Assembly (NCBI GenBank): GCA_030054245.1
Contig: JASGCH010000060.1
Coordinates: 1-6,271, forward strand
DNA from: Gammaproteobacteria bacterium
GTDB lineage: Bacteria; Pseudomonadota; Gammaproteobacteria; Burkholderiales; Burkholderiaceae_C
DNA length: 6,271 nt
Direction of reading: 5' to 3'
Positions 1 to 4,709 of this stretch are shown here, in pieces. Position 1 is the stretch's first letter; every line of letters starts with the position of its first letter. The notes beneath the pieces are model-generated. The model searched no databases. It saw nothing but the letters and a program-made list of their open reading frames with translations, and was not told where the DNA came from. A program made the translations under genes and the position numbers.

Positions 1-1
1 C

Positions 2-73
2 AAGGTTTCCGCGCGCCATGCAACCAGCTTCATTTCCGAAGATGATCATGGTGAGTACAACGCAGTAAGTTGA
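2..73 (+). CDS. Possible 3' end of an upstream gene (partial)
   Basis: One forward frame is open from the window edge to a TGA at 71-73 and reads K-V-S-A-R-H-A-T-S-F-I-S-E-D-D-H-G-E-Y-N and then A-V-S. I do not recognise it. The main support is context: a hairpin repeat starts 8 bases after the stop, and the second copy of that repeat starts about 20 bases after the glpK stop, so the element seems to sit just behind genes. Against it, 23 codons open by chance are not rare, and the minus strand is also open here from an ATG at 49-47 leftwards. Treat as tentative. Confidence 0.25.
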   Translation, partial: KVSARHATSFISEDDHGEYNAVS

Positions 74-80
74 CAGCCGC

Positions 81-105
81 GGCACCAGCCGATGGTGCAA
101 CCGTT
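81..105 (+). repeat. Dispersed hairpin repeat, copy 1
   Basis: A 25-base segment that recurs at 3412-3436 in the same orientation with 2 differences. It contains a perfect 6-bp stem, GCACCA (82-87) and TGGTGC (93-98), around the loop GCCGA. A short T run (104-107) follows, so it could act as a weak terminator for whatever ends at 73. Pairing does not extend outward as well as in copy 2. Confidence 0.6.
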
Positions 106-132
106 TTGAGGTTGTACAATGATCTTGGATGA

Positions 133-160
133 TGCACAAGAGTCCGTGGACCAGACTGCA
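133..160 (+). other. Small inverted repeat in the uppS leader
   Basis: AGTC (141-144) can pair with GACT (154-157), with outer TGCA (133-136) and TGCA (157-160) as a further, interrupted arm. An alternative inner pairing is GTCC with GGAC. The rest of 106-207 shows no ORF and no convincing sigma-70 promoter: TACAAT at 115-120 resembles a -10 box but has no matching -35. The folding is weak, and I claim only a possible structured leader. Confidence 0.2.
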
Positions 161-207
161 CGCTGAATTGGATCGAGGGTTAGCGGTTTTACATTTAGGA
201 TGTCACT

Positions 208-969
208 ATGGCTAAGAATACTGATGGATATACTGATGGATATACTGATGGATATACTGATGGGAATCCTAAATTAGCGCATTTGGCTATTATTTTAGAT
301 GGTAATGGTCGGTGGGCAAAAAATCGCAACCTAGATCGACCATCGGGTCATTTTAAGGGTATAGAAAACATTGAGGGGCTGATAAAACAATGCGTTAAGA
401 TGCAGATTCCGTATCTTACTTTGTTCGTGTTTAGTACTGAAAATGCCAATAGACCCCCCCATGAAATTAAGGCACTTTATGAGGTATTTGAATACTTCAT
501 AGATCAACAGGGTTCTATACTGATTGAGCATCAGGTATCATTTAAGGTGATAGGCAATATTGCGGCATTTCCGACAAGCTTGAAAGAAAAAATTGCTATA
601 TTAGAAGGGCAACAAATCCGTGATGTTTGTAAGTTACACTTAACCATAGCGGCACATTATAGTGGTCGGTGGGATATGTTACAAGCCATACAATCTCTTC
701 TTGCAGAAACAAAAGTTGCCCCTAGCCTGATATCAAGCGTGGATTTTGCCCAGATCGAAGCGCATTTAGCAACTCGCGGGCTTCCTGACCCAGATTTGTT
801 AATTAGAACGGGGGGAGAAAAAAGAATTAGTAATTTTATGTTGTGGCAGTTGGCTTATACCGAGCTCTATTTTACAGATACTTTGTGGCCAGATTTTAGC
901 CAAGAAGAACTGATCCAAGCGATTGAGTGGTATTATTCCAGAGAAAGGAAGTTTGGAGTTATTGTCTAA
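208..969 (+). CDS. uppS: Isoprenyl transferase (undecaprenyl diphosphate synthase family)
   Basis: A cis-prenyltransferase of 253 residues, the same length as E. coli UppS. The family condenses isopentenyl diphosphate onto farnesyl diphosphate to make the C55 lipid carrier for peptidoglycan and O-antigen. Visible motifs: L-D-G-N-G-R-W-A at 30-37 with catalytic Asp31, His48 in S-G-H, F-S-T-E-N at 75-79, and R-T-G-G-E-K-R-I-S-N-F at 200-210 with Arg200, Arg206 and Ser208, then Glu219. The residue after Asn79 is Ala where E. coli has Trp75. The ATG at 208 has an AGGA (197-200) 7 bases upstream. Residues 5-19 are T-D-G-Y repeats encoded by a 12-bp tandem repeat, outside the catalytic core. The gene stands alone: the usual following genes (cdsA, dxr, rseP, bamA) are absent, and proC is convergent. 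It may be the main UppS moved elsewhere or a paralog. Confidence 0.93.
   Translation: MAKNTDGYTDGYTDGYTDGNPKLAHLAIILDGNGRWAKNRNLDRPSGHFKGIENIEGLIKQCVKMQIPYLTLFVFSTENANRPPHEIKALYEVFEYFIDQQGSILIEHQVSFKVIGNIAAFPTSLKEKIAILEGQQIRDVCKLHLTIAAHYSGRWDMLQAIQSLLAETKVAPSLISSVDFAQIEAHLATRGLPDPDLLIRTGGEKRISNFMLWQLAYTELYFTDTLWPDFSQEELIQAIEWYYSRERKFGVIV
218..263 (+). repeat. In-frame 12-bp tandem repeat at the 5' end of uppS
   Basis: The unit ATACTGATGGAT starts at 218, 230 and 242 without mismatch, and a fourth partial unit (10 bases) covers 254-263. The period is a multiple of three, so each unit adds four residues (T-D-G-Y) and gain or loss of a unit keeps the frame. Confidence 0.95.
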
Positions 970-977
970 AGGGTGGA

Positions 978-1064
978 GTTTGTAAAGGAGGGGGCAAACA
1001 TTTTTTACTTCAAAAGTTTTAGAGCTGAAATTTGGCATGATCGCCCCCAGCTACAAGACTGGGG
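978..1064. terminator. Possible terminator region between convergent uppS and proC
   Basis: The 123-bp gap between the two stop codons holds several stems. GTTTG (978-982) can pair with CAAAC (995-999), directly followed by a run of six T (1001-1006), a weak intrinsic-terminator shape for uppS. CCCCAG (1045-1050) and CTGGGG (1059-1064) form a 6-bp GC-rich stem with an 8-base loop, which a proC transcript would also contain, though no U tract follows on that strand. GGGGGC (990-995) can instead pair with GCCCCC (1043-1048), competing with both. The 9-mer ACAAGACTG occurs at 1053 and again at 1080. Confidence 0.35.
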
Positions 1065-1092
1065 CCCAAGCTTTGACCCACAAGACTGTAGG

Positions 1093-1899
1093 TTAGCCAA
1101 ATTCTCGAGCGATCTCTAGTGATCTTTTATAAGCCTCATGGATGGCTAGCCTGATACTTTTATTTACAGCCAATGTATGCATGGCTGATATGGCGGCTTC
1201 GGTAGTACCTCCTTTGGAGGTTACTTGTTGGCGTAAGTTGTAAGGATGTTCTTGTTTGTGTTGTAACAGCGCTACTGCACCTTGAAATGTGCCTTCTAAA
1301 AGGGGTAGTGCTTGGTCTGGGTCTATGCCAAGTTCACTGGCGGCTTCGAGCATGGCTTCTAAGACATAATAGATGTATGCGGGCCCAGAGCCAGATAGCG
1401 CGGTAATGGCGTGCAATTGATTTTCGTCATTCACCCAAAAGCAAGTACCAATTCCTGAAAAAAGCGAATCTACTAGCCTACCGTATTGTTGTTTCAGAGC
1501 AGGTTCGGTGTATAAACCGATTTGCCCCATACCTATTAAAGCCGGTGTATTGGGCATGGCTCGAACTACCCGTCGATTTTTTACCCATGCACCTATACTA
1601 TCAGTGGTTATTCCTGCGGCTACGCTGATATGCAGAGAATCTGGTAATATGTGGGGTTGTAATTCTTGGGCGACGGATTTGAAAATTTGAGGTTTAATCG
1701 CCCAAATGATAACTTGCGAGTTTATAAAGGCTTCTCCTGGGTGACAAGTGGTGTTGATGCCCAACAAGGTTAACTTCTCGTCGATTACCGGGTCTAGAAC
1801 ACAGATTTGTGCTGGTGTAAAGTGATGCTTGAGCATACCACCTATCATGGCTTGTCCCATGTTACCTCCACCAATAAAGGTGATTTTAATATCTTTCAT
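1093..1899 (-). CDS. proC: Pyrroline-5-carboxylate reductase
   Basis: Catalyses the last step of proline synthesis, NAD(P)H-dependent reduction of 1-pyrroline-5-carboxylate, in the cytoplasm. The 268 residues match the usual family length (E. coli about 269). The Rossmann dinucleotide-binding loop G-G-G-N-M-G lies at 10-15. M-P-N-T-P-A at 115-120, A-L-S-G-S-G-P-A-Y at 167-175 (with the preceding Thr166) and V-T-S-K-G-G-T-T-E-A-A-I at 226-237 are the diagnostic C-terminal signature. The ATG at 1899-1897 is the most upstream start available: an in-frame TAA lies four codons before it. No Shine-Dalgarno is evident (only CTAAG next to the start). It is divergent from glpK with 11 bp between start codons, and convergent with uppS. 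No yggS or other proC partner gene is adjacent. Confidence 0.97.
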   Translation of the reverse strand: MKDIKITFIGGGNMGQAMIGGMLKHHFTPAQICVLDPVIDEKLTLLGINTTCHPGEAFINSQVIIWAIKPQIFKSVAQELQPHILPDSLHISVAAGITTDSIGAWVKNRRVVRAMPNTPALIGMGQIGLYTEPALKQQYGRLVDSLFSGIGTCFWVNDENQLHAITALSGSGPAYIYYVLEAMLEAASELGIDPDQALPLLEGTFQGAVALLQHKQEHPYNLRQQVTSKGGTTEAAISAMHTLAVNKSIRLAIHEAYKRSLEIAREFG

Positions 1900-1910
1900 C
1901 TTAGTTTTTT
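1885..1910. promoter_or_regulatory. Compressed proC/glpK divergent start region
   Basis: The start codons of proC (1897-1899, minus) and glpK (1911-1913, plus) are separated only by 1900-1910, reading CTTAGTTTTTT at the glpK side. This leaves no room for two promoters and two ribosome binding sites. For glpK, TTTAAT (1885-1890, one mismatch to the -10 consensus) lies inside proC with a poor -35 (TTACCT, 1862-1867) 17 bases upstream, which would give a leader of only about 14 bases. The promoter call is tentative; the spacing is certain. Confidence 0.3.
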
Positions 1911-3392
1911 ATGAAATACCTATTGGCCATAGATCAAGGAACCACCAGTTCTCGAGCTGTATTGTTTGATAAACAGGGGAGGGTGGTGGCTACAGGTCAA
2001 AAAGAATTTAAACAATATTTTCCACAATCTGGCTGGGTAGAGCACGATGCCACTGAAATTTGGCAATCTGTTTTGGAAGTCATCGATATGGCTTTAGCTA
2101 AGGCCAACGCTAGCATTCAAGAGGTCACGGCCATAGGTATCACCAATCAAAGGGAAACGACGGTAGTTTGGCATCGTCAGACTGGTCAGCCAATAGGCCA
2201 CGCGATAGTTTGGCAAGATCGAAGATCCAGTGAAATCTGTCAAAATTTGCAACATTATAGCCAATTTTTACAAGAAAAAACCGGATTACTCCTAGACCCC
2301 TACTTTAGTGCAACCAAACTGTGCTGGCTATTACACCATAATAAGCAGGTTCATGATTTGGCGAAGATAGGGGAATTAGCTTTTGGTACGATAGATAGTT
2401 GGTTGGTTTGGTGTTTAACCCAAGGTCGAAGCCATATTACGGATGTGAGCAATGCCTCGAGAACGATGCTTATGGATTTGCATACTCAGCAATGGGATGA
2501 GGAATTGCTCAAGATTTTTCAAATTCCACCCTCTCTATTGCCAACCATAGTCAATTCTGCTGGGGTATTGGCAAGCACCCATCCTGCGGTATTAGGGGAT
2601 GAAATTCCTATCACGGCCATTTTGGGCGATCAGCAGGCGGCTTTGTTTGGACAAAGGTGTTTACAACCAGGACAAGCCAAATGTACTTTGGGAACTGGCA
2701 GTTTTTTATTATTAAATACCGGAACCCTAGCTACCTATAGTCAGCATCGATTAATTTCTACCATAGCTTGGAAGACTCCAGACCGCTTACAATTTGCCTT
2801 GGAAGGCTCAGTTTTTATGGCAGGTGCTTTGTTAAATTGGTTAAAGGACGACTTGGGCTTGTTCCAAAATTGGCAAGAAATGGAAGATATGGTAAGGTCG
2901 ACGCCAGATGTCCAAGACCTCGTTTTGGTGCCTGCTTTTACAGGATTAGGAGCTCCCCATTGGGATGCGAAAGCACGGGGCTTGTTGATTGGATTATCGC
3001 GGGAATGCCAAAAAAGGCATATCGTGCGTGCCGCCATGGAAGCTATTGGTTTACAAAACGCTGAGGTTTTTCAAGCCATGATGGACGATGCGCGATTGTC
3101 CATACAACAACTTTTTGTCGATGGTGGGGTGAGTAAAAGCGACTCGTTGATGCAAATTCAAGCGGACCTATTAAACTTACCAGTTTACCGACCTCAAAAT
3201 ACCGAATCAACAGCCAGTGGCATAGCGTATTTGGCTGGTTTGACCGTGGGGTTTTGGCAATCTGAAGAAGAAATTGCCCAATTTATTCAAATAGACCAAA
3301 TTTTTTACCCTCAAAAATCAGCGCATTGGATGAAAGACAAACAATTAAAATGGCTGGAGGCCGTCGAAAAGTCAAAAGGGTGGATAGTGTGA
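1911..3392 (+). CDS. glpK: Glycerol kinase
   Basis: ATP-dependent phosphorylation of glycerol to sn-glycerol 3-phosphate in the cytoplasm; FGGY carbohydrate kinase family. The 493 residues are close to the usual ~500. Visible: D-Q-G-T-T-S-S-R at 8-15 (phosphate loop), N-Q-R-E-T at 79-83 and I-V-W-Q-D-R-R at 99-105 and Tyr131 for glycerol binding, G-D-Q-Q-A-A-L-F-G at 239-247 with the catalytic base Asp240, G-T-G at 261-263, P-A-F-T-G-L-G-A-P-H-W-D at 341-352, and D-G-G at 404-406. The start matches the family N-terminus, but no Shine-Dalgarno precedes it. The stretch matching the E. coli fructose-1,6-bisphosphate loop (G-G-x-R) is shortened and lacks it (222-234), so that allosteric control is probably absent. 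No glpF, glpD or glpR is adjacent. A hairpin repeat and T-rich tract follow the stop. Confidence 0.97.
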   Translation: MKYLLAIDQGTTSSRAVLFDKQGRVVATGQKEFKQYFPQSGWVEHDATEIWQSVLEVIDMALAKANASIQEVTAIGITNQRETTVVWHRQTGQPIGHAIVWQDRRSSEICQNLQHYSQFLQEKTGLLLDPYFSATKLCWLLHHNKQVHDLAKIGELAFGTIDSWLVWCLTQGRSHITDVSNASRTMLMDLHTQQWDEELLKIFQIPPSLLPTIVNSAGVLASTHPAVLGDEIPITAILGDQQAALFGQRCLQPGQAKCTLGTGSFLLLNTGTLATYSQHRLISTIAWKTPDRLQFALEGSVFMAGALLNWLKDDLGLFQNWQEMEDMVRSTPDVQDLVLVPAFTGLGAPHWDAKARGLLIGLSRECQKRHIVRAAMEAIGLQNAEVFQAMMDDARLSIQQLFVDGGVSKSDSLMQIQADLLNLPVYRPQNTESTASGIAYLAGLTVGFWQSEEEIAQFIQIDQIFYPQKSAHWMKDKQLKWLEAVEKSKGWIV

Positions 3393-3406
3393 TTTTAGAC
3401 CTAAAC

Positions 3407-3460
3407 ACTGTGGCGCCAGCCGATGGTGCAACAGTTGTATCTTTTCCTTTTTATTTTTAA
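3407..3460 (+). terminator. Probable terminator after glpK built on the dispersed hairpin
   Basis: ACTGT (3407-3411) and ACAGT (3431-3435) extend the 6-bp stem GCGCCA (3413-3418) / TGGTGC (3424-3429), with one G-A mismatch between the two arms and one G-U pair, around the loop GCCGA. Five bases later a T-rich tract runs over 3441-3458. This fits an imperfect intrinsic terminator 14 bases behind the glpK stop codon. Confidence 0.55.
3412..3436 (+). repeat. Dispersed hairpin repeat, copy 2
   Basis: Matches 81-105 at 23 of 25 positions in the same orientation. The stem change A to G (84 versus 3415) keeps pairing as G-U, and the loop GCCGA is unchanged. The other difference (C to A at 3433) creates the outer arm ACAGT in this copy. 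Confidence 0.6.
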
Positions 3461-3466
3461 TAAGTT

Positions 3467-4375
3467 ATGTTAAAAACGCACAAGGCGGCGGGAATCTTCG
3501 AATTTATCTTGTTAAGTGTTATCTGGGGAACTTCTTTTTTGTTTACCAAGTATGCGGCTGTGGAGTTAGGCACCTTTCCAACTGCATGGCTTAGAGTTTC
3601 TTTTGGTGCTTTAACCTTACTTCCACTCATTTTATGGCAACGCCATCTCAAAACATGTATCAGCCACAGTGGAAACTTGATTACTTTGGGCGTATTAAGT
3701 GCCGCATTACCCTTTGCTTGTTACGCGTTTGCACTCAATCATATTACCACTGGTTTGGCTTCTATCATGAATTCAACAGTGCCTTTGTTTGCCGCCCTCA
3801 TTACTTGGCTGGTTACTAGAAATACACTGACTCAATCTCGCCTTTGGGGGTTGTTTTTAGGAATTTTAGGTACCATCGCCGTCGCTTTGAATTCACCCAC
3901 TGGCGTACATTTTACTGAGGGTGGAAGTGGTTGGGGGGTACTAGCTTGTCTTACCGCTACTTTGTCCTACGCTTTATCTGGAGTCTATACGCAGTACAAG
4001 TTAGGTCGTCTGAAGCCTTTGATTTTATCTGCAGGTAGCTTGTTTTGGGCTAGCGTGGTTTTGTTGGTGCCAGCGTTGAGTACCTGGCCACATAACGGCT
4101 CTTCCTGGAAAGCTTGGTTGTCGATTCTTTATGTCGGTGTAGTATGTACCGCGGTGGCCAATATTTTATTTTTTCGCTTGATTCAGAAAATAGGAGCTAG
4201 TTCGGCGGCGACAGTAACTTATGTTATTCCTTTGGTGGCTTCCATTTTGGGCGTGATCGTATTGGATGAGCTGTTCACCCTGACTTTGGCTGTCTCAGCT
4301 ATAGTCATTTTGTTGGGAGTGAGTTTAGCTACTGGGTTGTTGGTATCTTATTGGGGAAAAAAGTATGGTAGGTAG
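3467..4375 (+). CDS. EamA/DMT-family transporter
   Basis: Inner-membrane permease of the drug/metabolite transporter superfamily, 302 residues, the usual length for the two-EamA-domain, ten-helix type. Repeat 1 spans roughly residues 10-141 and repeat 2 roughly 155-291. Typical marks are W-G-T-S-F at 20-24 in helix 1, N-S-T-V-P-L-F-A-A at 102-110 in helix 4, and the equivalent T-Y-V-I-P-L-V-A-S-I-L-G with D-E-L-F at 251-262 and 267-270 in repeat 2. The tail ends in basic residues (G-K-K-Y-G-R). Family members export amino acids, purines or other metabolites; the substrate cannot be read from the sequence. The ATG at 3467 has no good Shine-Dalgarno (only TAAG two bases away), but the next Met lies deep in the protein. 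The 3' end overlaps cutA by 11 bp, suggesting co-transcription. Confidence 0.92.
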   Translation: MLKTHKAAGIFEFILLSVIWGTSFLFTKYAAVELGTFPTAWLRVSFGALTLLPLILWQRHLKTCISHSGNLITLGVLSAALPFACYAFALNHITTGLASIMNSTVPLFAALITWLVTRNTLTQSRLWGLFLGILGTIAVALNSPTGVHFTEGGSGWGVLACLTATLSYALSGVYTQYKLGRLKPLILSAGSLFWASVVLLVPALSTWPHNGSSWKAWLSILYVGVVCTAVANILFFRLIQKIGASSAATVTYVIPLVASILGVIVLDELFTLTLAVSAIVILLGVSLATGLLVSYWGKKYGR

Positions 4376-4700
4376 TAGTGAAAAAAAATTAGTTTGGGGT
4401 CTTTTAAATACCACAGTCTCAAACGAGGAAGAATCTCAGCGACTCGTGGAAAAGCTTATGCAGACTCAGTGCGTGGCTTGTATCCATATTTCGTCAGTTT
4501 CAAGTGTTTACTGTTGGGAAGGGCAACAAGTGCGAACATCAGAAATTTTGTTGTCTATGAAAATACCAATGGATCAATTTTCTGTGGTGAAAGAGTGTAT
4601 CAGTAGGCATCATCCCTATCAAATCCCCGAAGTGATACTATTACCCATTGTGTCGATGTCAGAGTCTTATTCCGAGTGGTTGGGAGAGCAGATTGCTTGA
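4365..4700 (+). CDS. cutA: CutA family divalent-cation tolerance protein
   Basis: Small protein of 111 residues, the usual CutA1 length; the family forms very stable trimers with a ferredoxin-like fold and was linked to copper/divalent-cation tolerance in E. coli. Its exact biochemical role is unsettled. The signature is clear: C-V-A-C-I at 36-40, V-Y-C-W-E-G at 48-53 and H-H-P-Y-Q-I-P-E at 82-89. E. coli has Cys16 early in the first strand, in the segment V-V-L-C-T-A-P; here the aligned stretch is G-L-L-N-T-T-V, so that metal-ligand cysteine is replaced, while Cys39- and Cys78-like positions remain. The start at 4365 lies inside the end of the transporter gene and has a GGGGA (4353-4357) 7 bases upstream. 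The stop is 9 bp from the stop of the convergent repeat-protein gene, with no terminator between them. Confidence 0.95.
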   Translation: MVGSSEKKLVWGLLNTTVSNEEESQRLVEKLMQTQCVACIHISSVSSVYCWEGQQVRTSEILLSMKIPMDQFSVVKECISRHHPYQIPEVILLPIVSMSESYSEWLGEQIA

Positions 4701-4709
4701 CTTGCCTGG

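Noticed and set aside
1..49. Minus-strand gene starting at ATG 49-47 and running off the left edge
   Set aside because: Only 16 codons are visible, with no ribosome binding site and no recognisable motif; the plus-strand reading is slightly better supported by the hairpin behind it.
70..75. Perfect -35 consensus TTGACA
   Set aside because: It overlaps the putative stop codon, and no -10-like hexamer lies 15-19 bases downstream; the nearest, TACAAT at 115, is 39 bases away.
168..195. TTGGAT and TACATT as a uppS promoter with 16-bp spacing
   Set aside because: Both boxes match only 4 of 6, and initiation would fall at or after the AGGA ribosome binding site, which would then be lost from the mRNA.
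1016..1027. GTTTTAGAGCTG resembles the start of the type II-A (Cas9) CRISPR repeat
   Set aside because: Only about 11 bases match, there is a single copy, no spacers and no cas gene nearby; it lies in an ordinary intergenic spacer, so chance is the best explanation.
799..1038. Minus-strand open frame across the uppS end
   Set aside because: It mostly overlaps uppS antisense, has no recognisable motif or ribosome binding site, and includes the stem-forming spacer.
2741..3064. Long open frames on both strands inside glpK (98 codons each)
   Set aside because: They lie wholly within a well-supported glycerol kinase reading frame and show no recognisable protein motif; they are shadow frames.
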